A DNA stretch of 61,697 nt, taken from assembly GCA_021791055.1 (NCBI GenBank), contig JAJYXI010000016.1, positions 15,141-76,837 of the forward strand, read 5' to 3'. Positions within the stretch are counted from its first letter, which is position 1. Each line of letters starts with the position of its first letter. A program made the translations under genes and the position numbers. Shown here piece after piece: positions 6,851 through 15,706 of the stretch. The notes beneath the pieces were generated by a model. That model made no database searches. It was not told the origin of the DNA and was given only the letters and a program-made list of their open reading frames with translations. Origin of the DNA: Nitrospirota bacterium (GTDB taxonomy: Bacteria > Nitrospirota > Thermodesulfovibrionia > Thermodesulfovibrionales > Dissulfurispiraceae).

Positions 6851-7609
6851 TAATTAGGGACACATCCCATATTTCTTGACATTAAAATAGCTGTTCTGTA
6901 GAATTACTACATGCCAAGAATAGCAAGGGCCGTAGCAGTAGGATTCCCTCATCATGTAATCCAAAGGGGGAATAATAAAGAGAAAGTCTTTTTCGAAAAA
7001 GAAGACAGACAAAAATATCTGGAGTTGCTCAAAAAATACTCAGACAAATGGGAATGCCCGATCATTGCATATTGCCTTATGGGAAACCATGTTCATTTAC
7101 TTGTGAGACCTAAACGCGAGGAATCTCTTTATAAAATGATGCAGGGTCTAACTCTTTGTTACACCCAGCATATCAACAGGAAATATGAAAAAACAGGAAG
7201 ATTGTGGGAAAGCAGATATCATTCCTGTATAGTTGACAGAGAACATTATTTATGGGCTGTAGCAAGATATATTGAGCAAAATCCAAAGCGTGCAAAGATA
7301 GTGAAAAAAGAAGAGGAATATCCGTATTCAAGTGCAAGGGCTCATATTGAAGGCAGGAGAGACGACATCTTGGGCGAAAAGCTTTTTAACGATAATCAGA
7401 GGAAAGATTATATAGCATTTATCAGAGAGAGCATTACAGAAGAGGAGATACAACGATTAAAGTATTCCACGAGAACTGGAAGACCCTTTGGTAGAGAGGA
7501 GTTTATAAAGAGGATGGAAAAGAAGCTGAACAAAAGGTTTATACTACAGAGACCGGGCAGACCAAAAGGGCGAAAGAGTTAAATAAAATAGGGGATGTGT
7601 CCCTAATTA
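6851..7609 (+). mobile_element. RAYT (REP-associated tyrosine transposase) unit with inverted ends
   Basis: Perfect 18-bp inverted ends TAATTAGGGACACATCCC (6851-6868) and GGGATGTGTCCCTAATTA (7592-7609) enclose one transposase gene. Domesticated or mobile REP-type units of this kind are typical for the family. Confidence 0.8.
6911..7582 (+). CDS. REP-associated tyrosine transposase (IS200/Y1-like)
   Basis: A 223-residue Y1 transposase. The HUH motif is in NHVHLLVRP (residues about 61-69). The candidate catalytic Tyr is in the HYLWAVARYIEQNPKRAKI region, and SSARAHIEGRRDDIL follows, as in RAYTs. The N-terminus MPRIARAVAVGFPHHVIQRG is standard for the family. ATG 6911 lies just after an AT-rich leader with a TTGACA-like element (TTGACATTAAAATAGCT) and no clear Shine-Dalgarno site. 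Length is normal and the gene looks intact. These enzymes nick and join single-stranded DNA at REP-like hairpins. Many short hairpin repeats occur in this window, though no specific pairing is proven. Confidence 0.92.
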   Translation: MPRIARAVAVGFPHHVIQRGNNKEKVFFEKEDRQKYLELLKKYSDKWECPIIAYCLMGNHVHLLVRPKREESLYKMMQGLTLCYTQHINRKYEKTGRLWESRYHSCIVDREHYLWAVARYIEQNPKRAKIVKKEEEYPYSSARAHIEGRRDDILGEKLFNDNQRKDYIAFIRESITEEEIQRLKYSTRTGRPFGREEFIKRMEKKLNKRFILQRPGRPKGRKS

Positions 7610-7653
7610 TGCTAAATGCTGACGTGGACCTGACCCTTTTTCTTTCTTTTATT

Positions 7654-8715
7654 TTACAATTCTTTCAGTCTCTCTGCCTGATAATGGGTGATGAGGGCAT
7701 CGATAATCTCGTCCATGGCTCCTTCTAAGACCTGCTCCAGTTTATGAAGGGTAAGTCCTATCCTGTGATCTGATACCCTGTTCTGCGGATAGTTGTATGT
7801 CCTTATCCTCTCGCTCCTGTCTCCGGTGCCTACCTGCGTCTTCCTTTCCATGGCGCGCTCTTTCTGCTTTTTCTCGGTCTCCATTTCAAGGAGGCGGGAA
7901 CGCAATACCTTCATAGCCTTTTCCCTATTCTTAAGCTGTGAGCGCTCGTCCTGACACTGCACAACGAGTCCGGTAGGGATATGCGTAATCCTCACCGCCG
8001 AATATGTCGTGTTAACGCTCTGTCCACCTGCGCCTGAAGAGCAAAAGGTGTCTACTCTCAAATCCTTTTCTTCTATCTTTATATCAAGTTCCTCTGCTTC
8101 AGGCAAAACAGCAATGGTAGCAGCGGATGTATGAATCCTGCCCGATGCCTCTGTAACAGGAACCCTCTGCACTCTGTGCACGCCGCTTTCGTATTTCAGC
8201 CTGCTGTATGCGCCCTTTCCTGTAATATTTGCTATTACCTCTTTTAATCCGCCAAGCCCCGTTGGACTTGAGTCTATAACCTCTATCTTCCATCTCCTTG
8301 ATTCTGCATATTTTGAATACATCCTGAAGAGGCTTGCACCAAAAAGGGATGCCTCCTCTCCTCCTGTGCCTGCCCTTATTTCGAGGATAACGTTCCTTTC
8401 ATCCCTCGGGTCTTTTGGAAGGAGCATTATCTTGAGCTCGTCTTCTACAAGAGGTTTTCTCTTCTTAAGCTCTTCCATCTCCTCCTGTGCCAGTTCCCTC
8501 AGGTCACCGTCTCCGCCTTTCAGTATCTCCTCTGCATCTTCAAGGTCTGCCAACAGCTTCTTATATTCTTTAATCTTCTCCACAATGGGCATAAGCTCTG
8601 CCTGTTCCTTGGAATACTTCTGATATGCCTGGGCATTGGACAACACCTCTGGATTGGTGAGAGCATTGGTTATCTCATCGTATTTCTCTTCTATAACTAA
8701 AAGTTTATCTATCAT
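7654..8715 (-). CDS. prfA: Peptide chain release factor 1
   Basis: A 353-residue class I release factor recognising UAA and UAG. The catalytic GGQ is in [18 protein letters not shown] (residues about 225-242), with the RF1 anticodon-like region around [22 protein letters not shown] and the stop-recognition loop. Length is standard. It follows the DUF1385 gene by 17 bases on the same strand, in the conserved order rpmE-DUF1385-prfA. The usual next gene, prmC, is displaced 3.4 kb by the integron and RAYT unit. Its glutamine should be the target of PrmC. Confidence 0.97.
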   Translation of the reverse strand: MIDKLLVIEEKYDEITNALTNPEVLSNAQAYQKYSKEQAELMPIVEKIKEYKKLLADLEDAEEILKGGDGDLRELAQEEMEELKKRKPLVEDELKIMLLPKDPRDERNVILEIRAGTGGEEASLFGASLFRMYSKYAESRRWKIEVIDSSPTGLGGLKEVIANITGKGAYSRLKYESGVHRVQRVPVTEASGRIHTSAATIAVLPEAEELDIKIEEKDLRVDTFCSSGAGGQSVNTTYSAVRITHIPTGLVVQCQDERSQLKNREKAMKVLRSRLLEMETEKKQKERAMERKTQVGTGDRSERIRTYNYPQNRVSDHRIGLTLHKLEQVLEGAMDEIIDALITHYQAERLKEL

Positions 8716-8732
8716 TATTTAAAACCTCTCCA

Positions 8733-9626
8733 TCACTCCTTCCCTAACTTTAAAACCTCGTTCATGGCAGCCAGCGCCACTTCTATCTGGGACTCATCAG
8801 GCTCCCTGACAGTCATTCTCTGAAGCAGAAGACCCGGGAAAACCATAAGTCCTACTATCGGATTATTCTTCATCTTTGCAGAAAATCTTAGCACCTCGTA
8901 AGAAAGCCCTGCTATGGCCGGTATTAGAATAATCCTTGATATGAGTTTATCGACAAAAGACCACTCCTTCGGTATCGTGAGAAACACCATTATGCTGATG
9001 ACCATCACTATCAAAAGAAAACTCGTTCCGCATCTCGGGTGATACGGCCTGTATTTCTTTGCATTCTCCACCGTAAGATCTTCCCCTGCCTCATAGGCAT
9101 ATATGACCTTATGCTCGGCGCCGTGGTACTGATATATCCTTCTCATCTCCTTCCAGAGACCGATAATAAATATGTAAAAGAGAAATATCCCAACGCGGAG
9201 AACTCCATCAGTAAAGTTAAAAAGCAATGAATTATTCGAAACTTCTCTAAATACATTGCCTATCAGAGTCGTCAGCAAAAGAGGAAGGAATTTAAAAAGG
9301 ACTATTGCAAGGATAATGGCAAGGCCTATGGATAGTCCCAATCCCCACGGACTAATCGGTTTATCCCCTTCCTGCTCCTGATATGCCATATCATTTTGAT
9401 ATACCAGATTGGCGGAAAACTCTATAGCCTTGACCCCGATTAAAAGGGCATGAAAAAGCCCTACCACCCCTCTGATAATGGGCAGCTTAAAAAGAGCAGG
9501 TATTTTCTTTGTCCTGACCATCTTGAGATTTATCTCTCCTTTTGGATCCCTCACAGCCACGCTCCAGCCTGCAGGGGACTTCATCATTACGCCTTCTATT
9601 ACTGCCTGTCCGCCTATGTTTTTCAT
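8733..9626 (-). CDS. DUF1385 (YqhQ-like) membrane protein
   Basis: A 297-residue integral membrane protein with the family start NIGGQAVIEGVMMKSP and the conserved HGAEHKVIYAYEAGE and HPRCGTSFLL motifs (residues about 167-205). Four to five hydrophobic segments are visible. The biochemical role is unknown. In many bacteria it is encoded between rpmE and prfA, as here. The His/Glu/Cys conservation suggests metal binding or enzymatic activity, but that is inference. Confidence 0.92.
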   Translation of the reverse strand: MKNIGGQAVIEGVMMKSPAGWSVAVRDPKGEINLKMVRTKKIPALFKLPIIRGVVGLFHALLIGVKAIEFSANLVYQNDMAYQEQEGDKPISPWGLGLSIGLAIILAIVLFKFLPLLLTTLIGNVFREVSNNSLLFNFTDGVLRVGIFLFYIFIIGLWKEMRRIYQYHGAEHKVIYAYEAGEDLTVENAKKYRPYHPRCGTSFLLIVMVISIMVFLTIPKEWSFVDKLISRIILIPAIAGLSYEVLRFSAKMKNNPIVGLMVFPGLLLQRMTVREPDESQIEVALAAMNEVLKLGKE

Positions 9627-9708
9627 CCTAATTTAGCCTCCAAACATGCCCGTATCGAAATGGCATGTATGCGTGCATGCCTTAAAAAACATTCTCCCCC
9701 AATAAAAA

Positions 9709-9746
9709 GGGGTTAGAGCGCAAACCAATCCGCTGCCTCTAACCCC
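9709..9746 (-). terminator. Rho-independent terminator after rpmE
   Basis: GGGGTTAGAG (9709-9718) and CTCTAACCCC (9737-9746) form a perfect 10-bp stem, followed on the minus strand by TTTTTATT. It lies directly downstream of rpmE and would separate rpmE from the DUF1385-prfA genes, at least partly. Confidence 0.85.
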
Positions 9747-9757
9747 TGCAAGTTATG

Positions 9758-9958
9758 CTATTTCTTTGCGTACTTCTTCTTAAACTTCTCCACTCTTCCT
9801 TCAGCGTCTACAAGCTTTTGCTTGCCAGTAAAGAAGGGATGGCACTTTGAGCATATATCAACTCTGATGTTATTCATTGTTGATTTTGTGGTAAATGTCT
9901 CGCCGCAGGCGCAGCTAACCTTTACATCTTTATAGTTCGGATGAATTCCCTCTTTCAA
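9758..9958 (-). CDS. rpmE: 50S ribosomal protein L31
   Basis: 66 residues, full length for L31. [19 protein letters not shown] at the N-terminus and [24 protein letters not shown] towards the C-terminus match the family. The Cys residues (CxC and CxxC) mark the zinc-binding 'C+' paralogue rather than the zinc-free form. ATG 9958 is preceded by an AGGAGG-type site. The gene is first of the rpmE-DUF1385-prfA set and is followed by a strong terminator. Confidence 0.97.
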   Translation of the reverse strand: MKEGIHPNYKDVKVSCACGETFTTKSTMNNIRVDICSKCHPFFTGKQKLVDAEGRVEKFKKKYAKK

Positions 9959-10023
9959 CTTAAAACCTCCTGAATGAAATTTAGAATATTATTCTACAAG
10001 ATATGCCGAATCTTTGGCAAGTT

Positions 10024-11541
10024 TCATCCCATCAGGGTCTCGTATATCTCCTCAAACCGGGAGGCTGATTCTTTGAACGCCTTAAGCACCTGGGCGTCGA
10101 AGTGGTGCGGCATTGTTCTTCCATCCCCTTCTGTGATTATCCCATAGGTTGTCTGGTGGTCATAGGCCGGTTTATACGATCTCGCATTTCTCAGCGCATC
10201 ATACTGGTCTGCAATGGTTGTTATCCTTGCTGGAAGGGGTATCTGCGCGCCCTTTAATCCATGAGGATAGCCGCTTCCATCCCATCTTTCGTGGTGGCCT
10301 AATGCTATCTCCTTTGCCATCGTGAGCCTGACATGCTCACCGAGTATTCTCGATCCATGTATTGTGTGTGTCTTCATGTCTTCCCATTCACCAAGGGCCA
10401 GCTTGCCCGGTTTTCTCAGGATATCGGGATGAATGTGGATCTTTCCCACATCATGCATCTGTGCCTGAAGCCTTATTATGTTTATAAATTCTTCCGGCAT
10501 TCCGAGGTGTTTTGAGAGAACCGCTGCATACTCGCCAACCCTTAGTATGTGGTTCCCTGTATCCTCATCATTGGCCTCGGCTGCCCTTGCAAGGGCATAG
10601 ACCGTATATGTAAAGGCATCCTCCACCTCTTTTATCTGCGATGAAAGGGATCTTAAGAACAGGCTCTGGATAACAAGACCTTTTAAGACAGCGGCATCGT
10701 AATTGGTAACATCCCTGCCGTAATTAAGGGCAAGGACAATAAGATCGCAGCTTAAATAACAAACCATATTCGAGACACATACCCCGGCAGACTCCAATTT
10801 TGCAGCAATCTGCCCCGGCTCCCGATTTTCGAGGCCGTTATAGTTGCAAAAAACTATTGTTGAATTGCTTGCAGGCAAATGCAGCTCATTCTGGAGGTCT
10901 AATTTAATAAGTTTTCGCTGCAGCTTACCGGAAACCGATACATAGTGATTCCATTGCCAGTGGCCCATGTCATAAGGTATGCCCACAATGACCATCTGGG
11001 GTTTCTCGGCTATTTCATCGTTCTGCCTGATGACCAGATTAACAATGCTGTCAATCTTGGACATAAAGTCAAAATCAAGGGGGTTAAAGGTCTTTACAAT
11101 CTTCTCTCCAAAGGATGTGAGGTTGTTGATATTGTTATATGCATCATTCAGCCTATCGTTGAGGTTCTTCATCCTGAGGAGCATCTTTACCCTCGCAATG
11201 ACCTCTTCCACATCAAAGGGCTTGGATATAAAGTCCTCGGCTCCTGCTTCGATGCTCTTAATCCTGTCTTCCTTTGACCGCAGGGCAGTAATCATGACAA
11301 CAGGGATATTTCTGTACCTCTCATCCTCCTTTATCCTTCTGCACGTATCAAAACCAATCATTTCGGGCATCATGGCATCCAGAAGAACAATATCTATCCT
11401 CTTCTCACTAATCCTCTCCAGTGCCTCTCTGCCGTTATTTGCCATTACCACCTCATAGCCTTTGGGGACAAACACAGCCTCAAGAAGCTTCAGATTTACA
11501 GGCTCATCGTCAACACACAGTATCCTCTTTTGTTCATTCAT
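10024..11541 (-). CDS. Response regulator with HD-GYP phosphodiesterase domain
   Basis: 505 residues. N-terminal receiver (1-125) with phospho-acceptor Asp in DIVLLDAMMPEM and KPF switch lysine. A middle segment (about 160-300: NSTIVFCNYNGLENREPGQI, SCDLIVLALNYG) resembles the MEDS/DICT sensory fold. The C-terminal HD-GYP domain (about 315-500) has HDVGKIHIHPDILRKPG and GHHERWDGSGYPHGLKG, so the GYP loop is present and cyclic-di-GMP hydrolysis is expected. It begins 12 bases after the hybrid kinase upstream, with a GGAGGAG ribosome site, so the kinase is its likely partner. Confidence 0.92.
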   Translation of the reverse strand: MNEQKRILCVDDEPVNLKLLEAVFVPKGYEVVMANNGREALERISEKRIDIVLLDAMMPEMIGFDTCRRIKEDERYRNIPVVMITALRSKEDRIKSIEAGAEDFISKPFDVEEVIARVKMLLRMKNLNDRLNDAYNNINNLTSFGEKIVKTFNPLDFDFMSKIDSIVNLVIRQNDEIAEKPQMVIVGIPYDMGHWQWNHYVSVSGKLQRKLIKLDLQNELHLPASNSTIVFCNYNGLENREPGQIAAKLESAGVCVSNMVCYLSCDLIVLALNYGRDVTNYDAAVLKGLVIQSLFLRSLSSQIKEVEDAFTYTVYALARAAEANDEDTGNHILRVGEYAAVLSKHLGMPEEFINIIRLQAQMHDVGKIHIHPDILRKPGKLALGEWEDMKTHTIHGSRILGEHVRLTMAKEIALGHHERWDGSGYPHGLKGAQIPLPARITTIADQYDALRNARSYKPAYDHQTTYGIITEGDGRTMPHHFDAQVLKAFKESASRFEEIYETLMG

Positions 11542-11553
11542 AAAGACTCCTCC

Positions 11554-14097
11554 CTATTTCTCCAGCACCCTTTTAACTTCATCCATAAACTTTTCCCTTG
11601 TAAGGCCTCCCTTTTCGGCTATATGCTTTACCCTGCCCTCAAGCCTTTTTTTATCCTCTGATGAAAGATCCATTGCCGTTAAGACCATTATTGGAATATC
11701 CGCTGTCTTTTTGTCCAGATGTAAAATGTCAGCCACATCAAAGCCGCTTATATCCGGCATCATAAGGTCGAGGACTATCAGGTCCGGCAGATCCCTCTTT
11801 GCAGCCTCCAGACCGTCCCTGGCACTGGATGCTACAAGCACATTGTATCCTTCGGCATCCAGTGCCCTGTTTACCACTTCAAGGGTTTTAGGGTCGTCGT
11901 CAATGACAAGGGCACATTTTCCCGTAACTGTTACCTTTTCACCCTTCCCCTTTACGCCCATAACAGGCTCTGATTTCTTATGCTGTTTAACAGGTATTGT
12001 GAAAGTAAATTTACTTCCTTTACCGAATTCGCTTTCAACCCATATCTTACCGCCGTGAAGCTCCACCAGCCTTTCTGTCAATGCCAGCCCAAGCCCGGTT
12101 CCCTCATATTGTTTGGTATATGGCGATTCTATCTGCGAAAATTCCTTAAAGAGCTTTTGTATATTTTCTGGGGCAATGCCTATGCCTGTATCAGTGACGG
12201 AGATTTCGATGAAATCGGGGGGAACTTTCCGCACCTGCACGATTACGCTGCCTCCATCCGGCGTGAACTTCACTGCATTGCTTAATAAATTGAACATTAT
12301 CTGCTTGAGCTTCCTCTCATCTGCTTCAATCGTCATATCTGCGTCAGGCTCTATCTCGATGCCCAGTTTTATGTCATGTTTCATCGCCTTTTCCTTCAGC
12401 ATTGCCATTGATGCATTTAAAATATCCGTTAATGGAAATCCGCACAGTTCAAGCTCCATCTTCCCTGATTCCACCTTTGAGAGGTCGAGTATGTCATTTA
12501 TCAGATTCAGCAGGTGTTTGCCGCTGCTGTGGATGTACACCACATACTCCTGCTGCTTTTCGTTGATCTCGCCAAACAGCCTGTCCTGAATTATCTCTGC
12601 AAAACCGATTATTGAGTTGAGTGGTGTCCTCAGCTCATGGCTCATATTTGCAAGAAAGTCGGACTTTGCCCTGGTTGCCGCTTCTGCACTGAGTTTTGCC
12701 TCCTCTGCCTCAGCCCTCCGTAAATCAAGCTCTTTGTTTAACAGATGGAGCTCATTGTTTGCATCCTCAAGCTCCTTTGTCCTTTTTCCAACCATCTCTT
12801 CAAGGTGTTCGGAATACTCTTTCAGTTGTTGTTCCATTTCCTTGCGCCCGGTGATCTCTTCTACAAGTCCGTCATATGCAATAAGATGACCTTCTTGATC
12901 GTAACGAGGAACCTGGGTATTCCTCACCCAGCGGATTGTTCCGTCTTTGTGAATGATCCGGTGTTCAAGTGACTTTACTGCCTCACCTGAAAGCGCCTTA
13001 TCAGCCTGTTCTATTACAGCCTCCCTGTCTCCTTCATGAACCATCCTATACCAGAGATAAGGGTCAGCCCCGTATTCCTCCGATGTATAACCTGTCACTG
13101 CAACACAGCCGGGTCCGTGTTTTGTTGATGCCGTCTTGCCGTCTTGTATCTCAACAGTATAGATGTAGTTTGTTACTGATTCGACCAATCGTTTGAACCG
13201 CTCCTCACTCTTTCTCAGATCCTCCTCCGCCTGCCTGCGCCTCTCCTCCACGCCGATAGCAGCAGCAATGGCGCCCAGAGCCTTGCGGTCCTCTGAGCCG
13301 GGTTCAAAGTCTTTTTGATAAACAACGCATAGCGAACCTATAGAGATTCCACCGCATTTAACAGGGAATCCTATATATGTCTGTAATCTGTACCGGATGA
13401 CATTGGGGTCGGTCTCGGCATAATGGCTCCGGGAAAGATTTCGCACCACCAGGATATCTTCGCCGCCATGCCTGATAACATCATAGCAGATGTGTCCCTC
13501 GGGCATGTCCACAGGGTTGTAGTCAGGAGGCGTATGCCACTGGCCCGCTGAATAAAGCAGCCCACTTTCTAAACGATTATAAAGCGCACAGGCTGCACCA
13601 AGAAGTTCGCCGCAAAGGGCGACAAGGCGGTTAATGTTCTCATGGGGATCGGGTCCAAAGCCAAGAAAGCACTCATCCATCTTCGTCAGTCGCTCTTCAG
13701 CACGCCTGCGCTCCTGCCTCACCTCCGCCTCCCGCAGCTCCCGTTCAATGGCAGGGATAAGCCTCTTAAGATTGCCCTTTAAGATATAGTCATTGGCACC
13801 AGACCGCATTGCTGCCACAGCAGTATCCTCTCCAATGGTTCCTGAAACAAAGATGAATGGAATATCAAACCCTTTCTCCCTCAGAAGCCTCAGGGCATCC
13901 GTGCCGCTGAAATGGGGCATGGTATGATCGGCAAGGACTATGTCCCATTGACGATTATCGAGCGCCGCAGTCATTGCCCCGGCTGTCTCAATACGCTCAA
14001 AGGTCACATCATAGCCACCGCGCTGAAGCTCGCGCACTAATAACAGTGTATCGTCCTCTGAATCCTCAATAATCAATGCACGCAATGGAATACCCAT
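11554..14097 (-). CDS. Hybrid sensor histidine kinase (REC-GAF-PAS-HisKA-HATPase-REC)
   Basis: 847 residues from the ATG at 14097, chosen because AAAGGAGGCG sits 7-9 bases upstream; an earlier ATG at 14124 lacks this. Order: receiver (1-120, [12 protein letters not shown]), GAF (about 145-285), PAS/PAC (about 300-425), coiled coil, HisKA ([18 protein letters not shown]), HATPase (N box [31 protein letters not shown]), then a C-terminal receiver ([15 protein letters not shown]). It lacks transmembrane segments and is cytoplasmic. The DNA of the kinase core (about 11985-12520) is almost identical to 20905-21440 in another hybrid kinase. It lies in an apparent operon with the frameshifted receiver and the HD-GYP regulator. 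Confidence 0.93.
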   Translation of the reverse strand: MGIPLRALIIEDSEDDTLLLVRELQRGGYDVTFERIETAGAMTAALDNRQWDIVLADHTMPHFSGTDALRLLREKGFDIPFIFVSGTIGEDTAVAAMRSGANDYILKGNLKRLIPAIERELREAEVRQERRRAEERLTKMDECFLGFGPDPHENINRLVALCGELLGAACALYNRLESGLLYSAGQWHTPPDYNPVDMPEGHICYDVIRHGGEDILVVRNLSRSHYAETDPNVIRYRLQTYIGFPVKCGGISIGSLCVVYQKDFEPGSEDRKALGAIAAAIGVEERRRQAEEDLRKSEERFKRLVESVTNYIYTVEIQDGKTASTKHGPGCVAVTGYTSEEYGADPYLWYRMVHEGDREAVIEQADKALSGEAVKSLEHRIIHKDGTIRWVRNTQVPRYDQEGHLIAYDGLVEEITGRKEMEQQLKEYSEHLEEMVGKRTKELEDANNELHLLNKELDLRRAEAEEAKLSAEAATRAKSDFLANMSHELRTPLNSIIGFAEIIQDRLFGEINEKQQEYVVYIHSSGKHLLNLINDILDLSKVESGKMELELCGFPLTDILNASMAMLKEKAMKHDIKLGIEIEPDADMTIEADERKLKQIMFNLLSNAVKFTPDGGSVIVQVRKVPPDFIEISVTDTGIGIAPENIQKLFKEFSQIESPYTKQYEGTGLGLALTERLVELHGGKIWVESEFGKGSKFTFTIPVKQHKKSEPVMGVKGKGEKVTVTGKCALVIDDDPKTLEVVNRALDAEGYNVLVASSARDGLEAAKRDLPDLIVLDLMMPDISGFDVADILHLDKKTADIPIMVLTAMDLSSEDKKRLEGRVKHIAEKGGLTREKFMDEVKRVLEK

Positions 14098-14124
14098 TTT
14101 GCGCCTCCTTTCGTCCCTCGTCAT

Positions 14125-14564
14125 TCATATCACGGGTGGAGGTTCGTTCAGAATTAACCAGTAAAGGCCGAGCTGCCGCACTGCCTCAATGAACTGGTTA
14201 AAATCAACCGGTTTGCGGATATAGCTGTTGGCGCCGAGTTTATAACCGCTCATCCGGTCTTTCTCTTCCTTTGAAGAAGTAAGGATGACCACAGGAAGGA
14301 GTTTTGTCCGTTCCTCTGAACGGATACGCTCCAGCACCTCAAGGCCGTCAATCCTGGGCAGTTTCAAATCAAGGAGAATCACAGCCGGCATAATGGCCAT
14401 GTCACGGCCTGCATATGCTCCTTCTCCAAAGAGATAATCCAGCGCCTCAGCCCCGTCCCGTGCCACCACAACCTCGTTAAGGATATTGTTTTTTTGAGCG
14501 CCCTGAGGGTCAGCTCCACATCGTCAGGGTTGTCTTCCACCAATAATATAATTTTGTCCTTCAT
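14125..14564 (-). pseudogene. Rcp1-type single-domain response regulator with frameshift
   Basis: Two minus-strand frames together make one receiver. From ATG 14564, IILLVEDNPDDVELTLRALK supplies the acidic pocket. After a run of seven A (T7 on the plus strand at 14489-14495), the other frame continues NILNEVVVARDGAEALDYLF, then VILLDLKLPRIDGLEVL with the phospho-acceptor Asp and IRKPVDF. Eight A would restore one frame, so a single base is missing. This could be a sequence error, a real mutation, or slippage at the homopolymer. The gene directly precedes the hybrid kinase (TGA then ATG). Receivers of this type partner phytochrome-like kinases. Confidence 0.8.
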
Positions 14565-14583
14565 GTTGCCTCCTCTTTACGAA

Positions 14584-14697
14584 TTAGGTCAATCCATACA
14601 TTTCAGATTTTGGAAAATTCTCAGTTAGTTTATAGATAGCCGTCACAAGTTCCATTGCCCTCTGCCAAACAATCAAATCCTTATACGATATAATCAT
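14584..14697 (-). pseudogene. Truncated copy of the four-helix bundle (S23) gene
   Basis: From ATG 14697 the product is MIISYKDLIVWQRAMELV and so on for 37 residues to YGLT, then stop. It is nearly identical at DNA level to the first 37 codons of the intact gene at 17420-17782. It also shares the flanking CTATCACCTATCACC repeat and kinase 3' end, so it arose with the kinase 3' end as one segmental duplication. Confidence 0.8.
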
Positions 14698-14725
14698 GTT
14701 CTCTATCCTCACTCTCTATCACCTA

Positions 14726-15706
14726 TCACCTTGGTATCGTAAAATAAAAAGTCGCTCCCTTTTCCACCTCTCCCTCTGCCCATACCCTTCCGCCGTGCTT
14801 GTGGATCACGCGCTGCACAGTGGCCAGCCCAATGCCGGTGCCCGGGAACTCGCGCGAGTCGTGCAGCCGCTGGAATGCGCCGAAGAGCTTGCCGGCATAA
14901 GCCATGTCAAAGCCCAAGCCGTTATCCCGCACGAAATAGGCTGCCTCGCCTTCACGATGCATCATGCCGAACTCTATACGCGCTCCAGAGCGCTTGCCGG
15001 TAAACTTCCAAGCGTTGCCGAGCAGATTCTCAAGTGCGATGCGCAGCAGCTTCGGATCTCCGTGAGCCCGCAGTCCTGAGGCAATTGCAAACTCCACCTC
15101 CCGGCCAGGCTGCGCCCGGCGCTGCTCGGCTGCGATTTCCTGCGCAAGCCCTGAGAGGTCCATCTCCTCCCGGCGCAGTTCAGCGCGCGTAACGCGTGAG
15201 AGCTTCAGCATATCATCAATGAGCTGAGCCATTCTCTGGCTTGCTGCACGGACCCGGCTGAGATAGTCCCTGCCCTGTTCATCAAGCCTTTCAGCATAAT
15301 CCTCCAGCAATGCCTGACTGAAGCCGTCGATGCTTCTCAAAGGCGCGCGCAGGTCGTGGGATACGGAATAGCTGAATGCCTCAAGCTCCTTGTTTGCAGC
15401 CCCAAGAGCCTCTTCTGCCATTTTGCGCTCGGAGATCTCCCTTGCCATCTCAAAGTTAATCTGCTCCACCTTGTTCTTCTCGGCGTCGAAGTCTTCAAGG
15501 ATATTGAGGACGGCCTTCTGCGTCGATTCCAGCCGCACCTTCTCGCCGGCAAAATCTTCCAGGATGTTCAGTACCGCCTTCTGCACATCGGCGAGCTTGG
15601 CTCTCTCGTCGCTGAAGTCCTCGAGAATGTTGAGAACGGCCCTCGCGTAGCTGTGCGGATCGACCGTTGGGTCGGCACCGGTACCCATTGCGACGTCGAC
15701 TATCAC
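14726..15706 (-). CDS. Histidine kinase with AVLNILEDF repeats
   Basis: 326 residues beginning with GTG at 15706 (GTGA overlap with the PAS protein stop); ATG 15688 is an alternative. Three near-identical repeats of [12 protein letters not shown] (residues about 23-34, 43-54, 63-74) lead into a coiled coil, then HisKA ([18 protein letters not shown]) and HATPase ([28 protein letters not shown]). There is no sensor domain of its own and no membrane segment. Because of the overlap it probably works with the PAS protein 15703-17385 as a split sensor kinase. GC content of the 15.0-17.3 kb stretch is visibly higher than in its neighbours, suggesting transfer. Confidence 0.88.
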   Translation of the reverse strand: MIVDVAMGTGADPTVDPHSYARAVLNILEDFSDERAKLADVQKAVLNILEDFAGEKVRLESTQKAVLNILEDFDAEKNKVEQINFEMAREISERKMAEEALGAANKELEAFSYSVSHDLRAPLRSIDGFSQALLEDYAERLDEQGRDYLSRVRAASQRMAQLIDDMLKLSRVTRAELRREEMDLSGLAQEIAAEQRRAQPGREVEFAIASGLRAHGDPKLLRIALENLLGNAWKFTGKRSGARIEFGMMHREGEAAYFVRDNGLGFDMAYAGKLFGAFQRLHDSREFPGTGIGLATVQRVIHKHGGRVWAEGEVEKGATFYFTIPR

